This document shows, piece after piece, positions 15,354 to 23,183 of a DNA stretch of 35,353 bases. Source of the DNA: DASWIG01 sp965371445 (lineage in GTDB: Bacteria; Acidobacteriota; Thermoanaerobaculia; Multivoradales; J023); assembly GCA_965371445.1 (NCBI GenBank), contig CBDUYN010000104.1, forward strand, positions 1 through 35,353, given 5' to 3'. Each line of letters begins with the position of its first letter. Within the stretch, counting starts at the first letter, position 1. A program made the position numbers and the translations under genes. A model generated the notes under the pieces. The model saw nothing but the letters and a program-made list of their open reading frames with translations. It did not search any database and had not been told where the DNA came from.

Positions 15354-16625
15354 ATGCGAGCAGCGATCCTGGCCGTCGGCTCGGAGCTTCTGGGCACCGA
15401 ACGGCTCGACACCAACTCTTTGCGGCTCACCGCGGTCCTCGAGCGTTTCGGTGTCGAGCTCGTGGGCAAGTCGATCTGCGGCGACGACGAGGGCCGGATC
15501 GCCGAGGAGCTGCGGCGCTGGGCCGCCGCCGCCGAGCTCGTGGTGGTAAGCGGCGGCCTCGGTCCCACGGCCGACGACGTGACCCGCGCCGCCGCCGCCC
15601 GCGCCTTCGATCGTACGCTCGCGGTCGACGAAGGGATCGTCGCAGGCCTGCGGCGGCGATTCGCCAGCCTCGGCCGCGAGATGGCCGAGGTCAACCGCCG
15701 CCAGGCCGAGGTGATCTCCGGGGCCGAGGTCCTGGAAAACCCACGCGGCAGCGCCCCGGGCCAGAGGCTCGTCGACGGCGGTGCCACCGTCTTCCTGCTG
15801 CCGGGGGTTCCCGTCGAGCTCGAGGGGCTTGCCGAGAGCTGCCTCGTCCCCTGGCTTCGGGAGAGGACCGAGAGCCGTGAGGCGGCGACCCGCCACACCG
15901 TGGCGAAGCTCACCGGCCTCCCCGAGTCACAGGCCGAGGAGGCGCTCGGACCGTTTTACGAACGCTATGGGCGCGACGGCGTCTCCGTCCTGGCTTCGCC
16001 CGGCGAGGTCCAGGTCCACTTGACGGCGCGCGGCGAGGCAGAGCACGGCCGGCTGGAGGAGAAGCAGGCCTTCCTGCGCGAGCTCGTAGGCCCTTACCTC
16101 TTCACCGAGAACGCCGGCGAGACCCTGGAGGCGGTCGTCGGCCGGCTCCTCACGGAGCGCGGCTCGAGCGTCGCCACCGCGGAGTCGTGTACCGGGGGGC
16201 TGGTGGGCGAGCGCCTGACCCGCGTCCCCGGCTCGAGCGCCTACTACCTGGCCGGCGTCGTCACCTACTCCAACGAGGCCAAGACGCGCCTCCTGGGGGT
16301 GTCCGAGGGGATGCTCGCCGAGCACGGAGCGGTCAGCGAGCCGGTCGCCCGGACGATGGCCCGCGAGGTCGCAACGCGAAACGGCGCCGGCTTTGGCTGT
16401 GCCACGACCGGCGTCGCCGGTCCCGGGGGAGGGAGCGAAGCCAAACCCGTCGGCACGGTGCACGTGGCCGTCGCCGAAGGCGGGGAGACGTACCACCGCC
16501 GGGTGCGCTTCCCTGGCGACCGCGACAAGGTGCGCTGGCAGACGAGCCAGCTGCTGCTCGACATGCTGCGCCGTCTTCTCCAGGGGCTGCCGGTGGAAGG
16601 ACCGGCGCCGGTGAAGGCCTCGTAG
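15354..16625 (+). CDS. cinA: CinA: nicotinamide-nucleotide amidase / competence-damage family protein
   Basis: The 423-residue product has both CinA domains. The N-terminal MoaB/MogA-like domain (also the ADP-ribose/CoA pyrophosphatase-related part) shows AVGSELLGTERLDTNS and SGGLGPTADDVTR. The C-terminal PncC domain shows ATAESCTGGLVGERL and TTGVAGPGGGSEAKPVGTVH. PncC deamidates nicotinamide mononucleotide in NAD recycling. I prefer the ATG at 15354 (MRAAILAVGSELL) because it matches the family N-terminus and the promoter position; 15342 is an in-frame alternative that would overlap the -10 box. It heads a plus-strand cluster with thpR, gpsA and guaA, 9 bp from the next start. Confidence 0.95.
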   Translation: MRAAILAVGSELLGTERLDTNSLRLTAVLERFGVELVGKSICGDDEGRIAEELRRWAAAAELVVVSGGLGPTADDVTRAAAARAFDRTLAVDEGIVAGLRRRFASLGREMAEVNRRQAEVISGAEVLENPRGSAPGQRLVDGGATVFLLPGVPVELEGLAESCLVPWLRERTESREAATRHTVAKLTGLPESQAEEALGPFYERYGRDGVSVLASPGEVQVHLTARGEAEHGRLEEKQAFLRELVGPYLFTENAGETLEAVVGRLLTERGSSVATAESCTGGLVGERLTRVPGSSAYYLAGVVTYSNEAKTRLLGVSEGMLAEHGAVSEPVARTMAREVATRNGAGFGCATTGVAGPGGGSEAKPVGTVHVAVAEGGETYHRRVRFPGDRDKVRWQTSQLLLDMLRRLLQGLPVEGPAPVKAS

Positions 16626-16634
16626 AGGTTTCCC

Positions 16635-17291
16635 ATGCGGCTTTTCGTGGCATTGGAGGTCCCCCGCAACCTGCGCGACGAGCTCGCCAAGCGGGCCCGG
16701 GACGTGCGGGCGGACCTGCCCAAGGTGCGCTGGGTGCGTCCGGAAGCCATGCACCTGACGCTCGCTTTTCTCGGTGAGACCGACGAGGGGCTCCTGCCGG
16801 CGCTCGACCGCGAGCTGGAACCGGCGACGGCAACCGTCCCATCCTTCGAGCTTCGCCTCCACGGCCTCGGCGCCTTGCCGCCCCGTGGCAAGGCGCGCGT
16901 CCTCTGGGCGGGTTTTGCGGCGGCCGGCGGCCGGCGAGCCGGCGGCCGGCGATCCGGCGATCCGGCGGCCGAGGCCCCCGAGCCGCCGGCGCGGCTCGCC
17001 GAGCTCCAAAAGGCCGTCACGCGGGCCGTCCGGCAGGCCGCCGGGATCGAGCCGGATCGCCGGCTGCCGGAGCGGCGTCCGTTTCGTCCCCACCTCACGC
17101 TGGCCCGCCTGAGGCCTCCCTGGGGACGCGGCAGCGTCGAGCGTTTCCTCGACGCGTTCGGCGAGCTGCCGGCGGAGGTTTTCCGCATCGCGGAAGGGGT
17201 GCTTTTCTCAAGCGTCCTCCATCCCTCGGGAGCGCGCTACCAGGCGTTGCGGCGCTACCGCCTCGCCGACGATCGCGAGGAGGTGACATGA
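16635..17291 (+). CDS. thpR: RNA 2',3'-cyclic phosphodiesterase (2'-5' RNA ligase family)
   Basis: The 218-residue product carries the two HxTx motifs of the 2H phosphoesterase family (HLTLAF about residue 42 and HLTLAR about residue 153). ThpR opens 2',3'-cyclic phosphates on RNA; the in vivo role is poorly known. It is longer than usual (about 180-190 residues) because an Ala/Gly/Arg-rich low-complexity segment sits between LWAG and the next helix. That segment is encoded by units of the 15-bp repeat also found in the PFOR-like gene. The 3' end overlaps gpsA by 4 bp (ATGA), so the two are coupled. Confidence 0.92.
   Translation: MRLFVALEVPRNLRDELAKRARDVRADLPKVRWVRPEAMHLTLAFLGETDEGLLPALDRELEPATATVPSFELRLHGLGALPPRGKARVLWAGFAAAGGRRAGGRRSGDPAAEAPEPPARLAELQKAVTRAVRQAAGIEPDRRLPERRPFRPHLTLARLRPPWGRGSVERFLDAFGELPAEVFRIAEGVLFSSVLHPSGARYQALRRYRLADDREEVT
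16926..16970 (+). repeat. 15-bp repeat units inside thpR
   Basis: Units GGCGGCCGGCGAGCC (16926-16940) and GGCGGCCGGCGATCC (16941-16955) are followed by a rearranged partial unit. Each differs by one base from the reverse complement of the main unit at 5111-5200. Here it is read as AGGRR rather than AAGDP. Confidence 0.9.
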
Positions 17292-18298
17292 AACGACTCG
17301 CCATCCTCGGCACCGGCTCCTGGGGTACGGCCCTGGCGGTCCACTGGGCCGGGGCGGGAATCGAGGTGACCCAGTGGGGACGCCGTCCCGAGCTCGTCGA
17401 GGAGCTTGCGGAGAAGCGCCGCAACGACACCTATCTGCCGGGGGTCGACTTCCCGGAGAACCTGCACCTGACCTCCGACCTGGGCGACATCGCCGAGCAC
17501 GAGGTCCTCGTGGTGGTGGTGCCGTCGCACGGTTTTCGCGACGCTCTGCACCACTACCTCGCGATCGCGCCGAAGCGGCCCCGGGTGCTGGTCTCGGCGA
17601 CCAAGGGCATCGAGAACAAGAACCTGGCACGGATGAGCGACGTGACGTTCGAGGAGGCGGTGGCGGCCGACCAGGAGCTGCGCTTCGCCGTCCTCTCGGG
17701 GCCGAGCTTCGCCGCGGAGCTGGCGATCGGAGTCCCGACGCTCGCGGTGATCGCTTCCCACGACGCCGAGCTCGCGGCCGAGCTGCGCGAAGGCCTCTCC
17801 AGCCGAACCTTCCGGCTCTATTCGACCACCGACGTCGTCGGCGTCGAGCTCGGCGGCACCTCGAAAAACGTCGTCGCCATCGCCGCTGGCGTGGTGGCGG
17901 GCCTGGGGCTCGGCTCGAACACCCTGGCGGCGCTGCTGACCCGGGGGCTGCACGAGATCACCCGGTTGGGCCTCGCCTGCGGCGGCAAGACCCGGACGCT
18001 CGCCGGGCTCGCCGGGATGGGCGACCTGGTCCTGACCTGTATGGGGGGACTCTCGCGCAACCGTAGCCTGGGTGTGAAGCTCGCCTCCGGCAAGTCCCTG
18101 GAGGAGATCTCGGGCTCGACGTCGATGATCGCCGAAGGGGTGCGCAGCTCCCTGGCCGTGGTACGCATCGCCAAGCGCCGCGGCGTCGAGATGCCGATCG
18201 CCGAGCAGGTGGTCGAGCTCCTCTACCACGGCAAATCGCCGCAGGTCGCGGTCGAGGAGCTGATGACCCGTGACCTGCGCTCCGAGACGGAGCTCTAG
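17288..18298 (+). CDS. gpsA: Glycerol-3-phosphate dehydrogenase [NAD(P)+]
   Basis: The 336-residue cytosolic enzyme reduces dihydroxyacetone phosphate to sn-glycerol 3-phosphate for phospholipid synthesis. The N-terminal nucleotide-binding motif is LAILGTGSWGTALA. Family signatures follow: VSATKGIE, LSGPSFAAELA, a GGTSKNVVAIAAG catalytic-lysine segment, and TRGLHEITRLG. The length is normal. It overlaps thpR by 4 bp and is separated from guaA by 16 bp, so it lies in the middle of a cotranscribed group. Confidence 0.97.
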   Translation: MKRLAILGTGSWGTALAVHWAGAGIEVTQWGRRPELVEELAEKRRNDTYLPGVDFPENLHLTSDLGDIAEHEVLVVVVPSHGFRDALHHYLAIAPKRPRVLVSATKGIENKNLARMSDVTFEEAVAADQELRFAVLSGPSFAAELAIGVPTLAVIASHDAELAAELREGLSSRTFRLYSTTDVVGVELGGTSKNVVAIAAGVVAGLGLGSNTLAALLTRGLHEITRLGLACGGKTRTLAGLAGMGDLVLTCMGGLSRNRSLGVKLASGKSLEEISGSTSMIAEGVRSSLAVVRIAKRRGVEMPIAEQVVELLYHGKSPQVAVEELMTRDLRSETEL

Positions 18299-18314
18299 CT
18301 CCAAGGAGACTGGA

Positions 18315-19859
18315 ATGTCGCAACACCAAACCCTGCTGATCCTCGATTTCGGCAGCCAGTACACCCAGCTCATCGCCCGGCGGATTCGCGAGAACCGGGT
18401 CTATTGCGAGGTCCATCCCTTCGACATGGAGGTGGCGGAGATCGAGCGCCTGCAGCCGATCGGCATCGTCCTCTCCGGCGGCCCGCAGAGCGTTTGCGAC
18501 GAGGGTGCGCCCCAGGCCGATCCGCGCCTGTTCGACCTCGGCCTGCCCATCCTCGGCATCTGTTACGGCTTCCAACTGATCGCGCTTCACTTCGGCGGCG
18601 AAGTGGTCTCGGCCGAGGAGCGCGAGTACGGCCGCGCGGAGATCGAGGTCACCGATCCGGGGGCGATCCTGGATGGCCTGGAGAGCCGGGAGACCGTCTG
18701 GATGAGCCACGGCGACCTGATCGAGCGCCCGCCCGCCGGCTTCAGGATCTCGGCTTCGACGACGAACGCGCCCGTGGTGGCTTTCGAGGACCCCAAGCGC
18801 CAGATCTATGGAATCCAGTTCCATCCCGAGGTCTCCCACACCCTCTCGGGGGCCGCGATGCTGCGCAACTTCCTCCTCGGGCCTTGCGGCGCGCAGGCCG
18901 ACTGGGTCATGGCCTCGTTCCTGGAGGAGACCGTCGGATCGATCCGCCAGCAGGTCGGCGAAGCCGGAGTGCTGTGCGCCATCTCCGGCGGAGTCGACTC
19001 CTCGGTCATGGCGATGCTGGTGGAGCGCGCCGTCGGCAAGCAGCTGACGGCGGTCTTCGTCGACAACGGCGTGCTGCGCAAGCACGAGGCGGAGCAGGTC
19101 GTCCACCGCTTGCATGCCGGCCTCGGGGTCCCGGTGGTGGCCGTCGACGCCCGGCGGGAGTTCCTGAGAGCGCTTCACGGCGTCGCCGATCCGGAGCTCA
19201 AACGCCGCATCGTCGGCCGCATGTTCATCGAGGTCTTCGAGCGCAAGGCCCAGGAGCTCCCCGGCGAGGTCAAGTTCCTCGCCCAGGGGACGCTTTACCC
19301 CGACGTCATCGAATCGGTCTCCGTCAAGGGACCGTCGGCGGTGATCAAGACGCACCACAACGTCGGCGGCCTGCCCGAGAAGCTCGGCTTCGAGCTGATC
19401 GAGCCGCTACGTTTCCTCTTCAAGGACGAGGTCCGCCAGCTCGGCCGCGAGCTGGGGCTGCCCGAAGACCTGATTCGGCGTCATCCGTTCCCGGGACCGG
19501 GGCTCGCGGTGCGCATCCTCGACGAGGTCACCGAGGAACGAGTCGAGACCCTCCAGGAGGCCGACGCCATCTTCCTCGAAGAGCTCCGGGAAAGCGCCTT
19601 CTACGATCAGGTGAGCCAGGCTTTTGCGGTGCTCCTGCCGGTCAAGAGCGTCGGAGTCATGGGCGACAAGCGTACCTACGAGAACGTCGTGGCGCTGCGC
19701 TCGGTCAATACCCTCGACTTCATGACGGCCGACTGGAGCCCCTTGCCCTACGACCTCTTGGGGCGGGTCGCCAACCGCATCGTCAACGAGGTTAAGGGGG
19801 TCAACCGGGTGGTCTACGACATCACCAGCAAGCCGCCGGGGACGATCGAGTGGGAGTAG
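18315..19859 (+). CDS. guaA: GMP synthase (glutamine-hydrolysing)
   Basis: The 514-residue product converts XMP to GMP. The glutamine amidotransferase domain has GICYGFQ with the nucleophilic Cys and QFHPEVSHT with the catalytic His. The ATP-pyrophosphatase domain has the P-loop SGGVDSS. The C-terminal dimerisation domain ends with the usual GTIEWE. The ATG at 18315 has AAGGAG seven bases upstream and matches the family start; an upstream in-frame ATG at 18270 lies inside gpsA. The stop codon is part of a 28-bp perfect palindrome. Confidence 0.97.
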   Translation: MSQHQTLLILDFGSQYTQLIARRIRENRVYCEVHPFDMEVAEIERLQPIGIVLSGGPQSVCDEGAPQADPRLFDLGLPILGICYGFQLIALHFGGEVVSAEEREYGRAEIEVTDPGAILDGLESRETVWMSHGDLIERPPAGFRISASTTNAPVVAFEDPKRQIYGIQFHPEVSHTLSGAAMLRNFLLGPCGAQADWVMASFLEETVGSIRQQVGEAGVLCAISGGVDSSVMAMLVERAVGKQLTAVFVDNGVLRKHEAEQVVHRLHAGLGVPVVAVDARREFLRALHGVADPELKRRIVGRMFIEVFERKAQELPGEVKFLAQGTLYPDVIESVSVKGPSAVIKTHHNVGGLPEKLGFELIEPLRFLFKDEVRQLGRELGLPEDLIRRHPFPGPGLAVRILDEVTEERVETLQEADAIFLEELRESAFYDQVSQAFAVLLPVKSVGVMGDKRTYENVVALRSVNTLDFMTADWSPLPYDLLGRVANRIVNEVKGVNRVVYDITSKPPGTIEWE

Positions 19860-19883
19860 GGGCGCAAGGCCTTGCGCCCCTAC
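19856..19883. terminator. 28-bp perfect palindrome containing the guaA stop codon
   Basis: The arms are GTAGGGGCGCAAGG and its exact complement with no loop bases. The TAG stop of guaA is bases 2-4 of the palindrome. A near-identical palindrome closes the receiver-kinase gene at 22309-22336. It probably folds at the mRNA 3' end and may end transcription, though there is no T-tract. It resembles dispersed REP-type elements. Confidence 0.7.
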
Positions 19884-19912
19884 CTCCGCCAGTGCGTTGC
19901 CTGCGGCCGCGC

Positions 19913-19938
19913 CCACCCGGGGTTTTAACCCCGGGTGG
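19913..19938. terminator. 12-bp stem-loop between convergent guaA and exonuclease genes
   Basis: CCACCCGGGGTT (19913-19924) pairs exactly with 19927-19938 around two T residues. It covers the stop codon of the minus-strand exonuclease gene (19925-19927). Between convergent genes it could work for both, together with the palindrome at 19856-19883. Confidence 0.65.
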
Positions 19939-20821
19939 ACGTGCGGCGTGTCTCCACCGACCAGCGCGGCACCCGCTCCGCCAGATTCGTCGCGTCGAGC
20001 CTCTCGAGCAAAGCCATGAGCTCGCCGCGCGGCGCCCCCCGCCATTCCAGGTCCTCCAGCTCCTCGGCGAGCTCGACGTCGGTACGTAGGGTGGCGAGCC
20101 GCCGATAGAGGAGGGCCTCCTCCAGGCTGCCCGCGAGGTTCTCCGCCAAGACGGCGGCGCCGCGCACCTCGACCTCCCAGTCGGTGGCGGCGGCGGGGAT
20201 GTCCTCGATCCTGGCGTAGCGCGCCAGGACCGTAGCGCTCGACTTCGCCCCCCAGCGCGGGATCCCCGGGATTTGGTCGGCGCTGTCGCCGACCAACGCC
20301 AGGTAGTCGGGAATCGACCGCGGCTTGACGCCGAACTTCGCCTCGACCCCCTCTTCGTCGAGAGTGATCTGGCGCCGGCGGTCGTAACAGACGACCCGCG
20401 TACCGCGGACCGTCTGCGTCAGGTCCTTGTCGGGAGAGCAGACGACGACCTGGTCGACGGAGGCGGCCCAGCGCGCCGCGGCAGCGGCGAGGGCGTCGTC
20501 GGCCTCGAAATCCACCATCGGCCAGACGACGAGCCCGAGGGCGGCGGCCGCCTCTTCGGCCAAGGCGAACTGGGCCATGAGCTCCGGCTCGACTCCCTCG
20601 CCGGTCTTGTAGCCGGCGAAAAGCCCGTTGCGAAACGACTCGATCACATGGTCGAAAGCCACCGCCACATGGGTGATGCCAGCCTCCCGGACGAGCGCGA
20701 TCAGGCTCGCCAGCAAGCCGACGGTCGCGCCCACCTCCTCGCCGCCGGCGCCGCGGCGCGGCGGCGTGCCGAAGTGGGCACGGAAGAGCTCATAGGTGCC
20801 GTCTACGAGGTGAATCTTCAT
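19925..20821 (-). CDS. 5'-3' exonuclease (DNA polymerase I N-terminal/FEN-like)
   Basis: The 298-residue stand-alone nuclease shows the metal-binding motifs of the family: LVDGTYELFRAHF at the start, VDFEADDALAA, VVVCSPDKDLTQ, and the helix-3-turn-helix region GDSADQIPGIPRWGAKSSATVL. Such proteins remove RNA primers or flaps. No polymerase domain is attached, as in many bacteria that also have a full DNA polymerase I. The start at 20821 fits the family N-terminus. It is convergent to guaA and divergent from the receiver-kinase gene. Confidence 0.9.
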   Translation of the reverse strand: MKIHLVDGTYELFRAHFGTPPRRGAGGEEVGATVGLLASLIALVREAGITHVAVAFDHVIESFRNGLFAGYKTGEGVEPELMAQFALAEEAAAALGLVVWPMVDFEADDALAAAAARWAASVDQVVVCSPDKDLTQTVRGTRVVCYDRRRQITLDEEGVEAKFGVKPRSIPDYLALVGDSADQIPGIPRWGAKSSATVLARYARIEDIPAAATDWEVEVRGAAVLAENLAGSLEEALLYRRLATLRTDVELAEELEDLEWRGAPRGELMALLERLDATNLAERVPRWSVETRRTSTRG

Positions 20822-20842
20822 GCTCGTCCTCCTGCCGGCGCC

Positions 20843-20857
20843 GGCGGCCGGCCATCC
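20843..20857. repeat. Single intergenic copy of the 15-bp unit
   Basis: GGCGGCCGGCCATCC is, as its reverse complement, within one base of the variant unit starting at 5172. It sits just upstream of the exonuclease start. Confidence 0.6.
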
Positions 20858-20896
20858 TGTCCCCGGAGAAGGCTGTCCAACCGGGCCTCACGATGT

Positions 20897-20902
20897 TATG
20901 AT
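20897..20902 (+). promoter_or_regulatory. Candidate -10 box for the receiver-kinase gene
   Basis: TATGAT lies in a locally AT-richer spot between the divergent genes. The -35 region (around CTGTCC) is weak. The predicted transcript start near 20909 leaves a leader of about 78 bases to the ATG at 20987, or only about 9 to the alternative GTG at 20918. Confidence 0.4.
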
Positions 20903-20986
20903 GGGTGGTGAGCTTTTGTGTCGGCGCGTACCGCTGAATCTCGGGTCAGGGCCAACCTACGCGCTGTGGTTTGGCAGTACCGAGCG

Positions 20987-22312
20987 ATGAATGGACCACT
21001 CTACACTCTCCTCCTCGTCGGCCAGGACCAGGCCAACCAGAGGGAATGGGCCCAGGAGCTCGAAAGGGAGGGCTACCGTGTGGAAACGGTCGCCTCTGCC
21101 AGCGAAACCCTGACGGCGTTGCGTCAAAGGCCGATCGACCTGGTGCTGCTCGACACGGACGTCGAGGAGAAGAGCGGCCTCGATGTCCTGCGTGAGATCC
21201 GGGGCCGGTACACCTCGGCGCAGCTGCCGGTGATCATGGTCACCAGCGAAAACAGCAGCGACGACGTCGTGCAGGCATTCGACCTGGGAGCCAACGACTA
21301 CGTGACGAAGCCGATCGACCTGGCGGTCCTCGAGGTGCGGATCCAGGCGCGGCTTCGCTCGCGGCGGCCGGTGGCCAACTCTTCCGCCGGAACCGGCGGC
21401 GAGGCGAAGCCTCTCGACCTCGAGCCCGGGACCATTCTCGACGGCAAGTACGAGCTCGGGACCCTGATCGGCCGCGGCCACTTCGGCGAGGTCTACCGTG
21501 CCACCCACTTGAAGCTCCAGCGGCCGGTGGCGGTCAAGCTCCTGCATCCCAACAACCGGAAGCGCCAGGAATCGCTCGAACGCTTCCGCCGCGAGGGCAT
21601 CTCCACCTGCCAGATCGAGCACCCGAACGCCGTCTCGGTGCTCGACTTCAGCGTCACCGAAAACGGCCTGCCGTTCCTGGTGATGGAGCTGCTCCAGGGA
21701 CACGCCCTCGAGGAGGAGATCGCCCGCCAGGGGATGCTCTCGCCCTTGCGCTGCGCCGTGATCCTGCTACCCATCTGCGAAGTCCTCACCGAAGCCCATT
21801 CGCTCGGCATCATCCACCGCGACATCAAGCCGCAGAACATCTTCCTGCAGCAGGCCCGCCGCGGCGAGGTGGTCAAGGTCCTCGACTTCGGCATCGCGAA
21901 GCTGGTCGACGACGCCATCCTGGGCCAAGAGCTGACCGTCGACGGCAGCGGACCCGGGACGCCGACCTACATGGCTCCCGAGCGCTTCTCCGAGCAACCG
22001 TACGACGGCCGGGCCGACGTCTACAGCCTCGGGGTCATGCTCTACGAGATGCTCACCGGCAAGCCACCTTTCACCTCCCCCACCGGCAATCCCATCAAGC
22101 TGGCCCTGATGCACATGAGTCAGGCGCCCAGGCCCCTCTGTGACGAGAACCCGGAGTTGCCACGCCCTCTGGAGGACGTGGTCCTGAGCGCTCTTGAAAA
22201 AGACTACACCCGGCGCCCCTCGGCCGTGGCGCTGGCCCGCAACTTCGTCAAGTCCCTGGGCCTGGAGCTCCCGGCACCGTTTGAAGCGGCGTTCGAGAGG
22301 TTCCCTCAGTAG
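20987..22312 (+). CDS. Response-regulator receiver domain fused to a Ser/Thr protein kinase
   Basis: The 441-residue product joins a receiver domain (about 1-125) to a Hanks-type kinase (about 145-425). The receiver keeps the phospho-acceptor Asp56 (VLLDTD) and Lys108 (VTKP), but the usual N-terminal acidic pair is reduced to VGQD. The kinase has the glycine loop IGRGHFGEV, AVKLL, HRDIKPQN (catalytic Asp279) and DFG (Asp300), and so looks active. This links two-component and Ser/Thr phosphorylation. A GTG at 20918 would add 23 residues. No histidine kinase is adjacent in the same operon; the hybrid kinase at 23184 is a possible but unproven partner. The stop lies in a palindrome. Confidence 0.92.
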   Translation: MNGPLYTLLLVGQDQANQREWAQELEREGYRVETVASASETLTALRQRPIDLVLLDTDVEEKSGLDVLREIRGRYTSAQLPVIMVTSENSSDDVVQAFDLGANDYVTKPIDLAVLEVRIQARLRSRRPVANSSAGTGGEAKPLDLEPGTILDGKYELGTLIGRGHFGEVYRATHLKLQRPVAVKLLHPNNRKRQESLERFRREGISTCQIEHPNAVSVLDFSVTENGLPFLVMELLQGHALEEEIARQGMLSPLRCAVILLPICEVLTEAHSLGIIHRDIKPQNIFLQQARRGEVVKVLDFGIAKLVDDAILGQELTVDGSGPGTPTYMAPERFSEQPYDGRADVYSLGVMLYEMLTGKPPFTSPTGNPIKLALMHMSQAPRPLCDENPELPRPLEDVVLSALEKDYTRRPSAVALARNFVKSLGLELPAPFEAAFERFPQ

Positions 22313-22336
22313 GGGCGCACGGCCGTGCGCCCCTAC
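22309..22336. terminator. 28-bp perfect palindrome containing the kinase stop codon
   Basis: The arms are GTAGGGGCGCACGG and its exact complement. It differs from the palindrome at 19856-19883 only at the symmetrical position 12 of each arm, a compensating pair of changes. The TAG stop is again bases 2-4. Confidence 0.7.
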
Positions 22337-22437
22337 TTGCGGCCGGCGCTGGGTTCGGGTAGGGTCCAGGGCTTCTGCAAAGACCTCGGGCCTTGGGCCC
22401 GGTTCGCACACTCTTGACCCCCTATCGAGGTTCCGCC

Positions 22438-23016
22438 ATGAAACAACTCCTCGCTTTCGTCGCCGCCGCGGTCCTGACCTGTGCCGCCTGGGCCCAGGAA
22501 GGCTCGCAGGCCAACCCCCAGGTCGTCCTCGAAACGTCGAAGGGCGCGATCACGATCGAGCTTTACCCTGGAAAAGCGCCGAAAACGGTGGCGAATTTCC
22601 TCGCCTACGTGGAGTCGGGCTTTTTTGACGGCACCGTCTTCCACCGCGTCATGCCCGGGTTCATGATCCAAGGAGGCGGCTTTACCAAGGACCTGCAGAA
22701 GAAAGACACCCGGGCGCCGATCCCCAACGAGGCGGACAACGGTCTTCGAAATGACCGCGGCACCCTGGCCATGGCCCGCACCAACGACCCGCACAGCGCC
22801 ACGGCGCAGTTCTTCGTCAACACCGTCGACAACGGCTCCTTGAACCACGTGAACACGGGCGGCGGCTGGGGTTATGCCGTCTTCGGCAAGGTCACGGCGG
22901 GCATGGAAACCGTCGACGCCATCTCCGCGGTGCGGACGACTCGCCGCGGCGGGCACGGCAACGTGCCCGTCGAGCCGGTCGTGATCACCAAGGCATCGGT
23001 CCAGAAGACCGAGTGA
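22438..23016 (+). CDS. Exported peptidyl-prolyl cis-trans isomerase (cyclophilin)
   Basis: The 192-residue product has a signal peptide (Lys-Gln start, hydrophobic core, cleavage after AAWA) and a complete cyclophilin domain: GKAPKTVANFLAYV, FHRVMPGFMIQGGG, NEADNGLRNDRGTLAMAR, SATAQFFVN. Periplasmic cyclophilins of the PpiA type assist folding of exported proteins. The ATG at 22438 is preceded by GAGG. An open frame reaches back to 22393 but lacks family similarity. It is preceded by the palindrome that ends the kinase gene, so it is likely a separate unit. Confidence 0.95.
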   Translation: MKQLLAFVAAAVLTCAAWAQEGSQANPQVVLETSKGAITIELYPGKAPKTVANFLAYVESGFFDGTVFHRVMPGFMIQGGGFTKDLQKKDTRAPIPNEADNGLRNDRGTLAMARTNDPHSATAQFFVNTVDNGSLNHVNTGGGWGYAVFGKVTAGMETVDAISAVRTTRRGGHGNVPVEPVVITKASVQKTE

Positions 23017-23040
23017 GGCGCCACGTCGCCGACGGCTGTC

Positions 23041-23090
23041 ACAGGCGGGTCATTGATACATGTCAGTACGTCTATATCTTACTATGATAT
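23041..23090 (+). promoter_or_regulatory. AT-rich regulatory patch upstream of the hybrid kinase
   Basis: This is the most AT-rich short stretch seen in the window. It contains TTGATA (23053-23058) and TATGAT (23083-23088), whose spacing does not fit a single promoter. ATATC/GATAT arms flank seven bases (about 23074-23090), overlapping the likely -10 box like an operator. A direct repeat GGCGTCTGA follows at about 23093. Confidence 0.4.
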
Positions 23091-23183
23091 GAGGCGTCTG
23101 ACGTGGCGTCTGAGGCCCGGAGCCCCCTCGCCGCGAACGAAGGATTGGACCGGAGCGGGCAGATCGGATAAGATGGACGGCCT

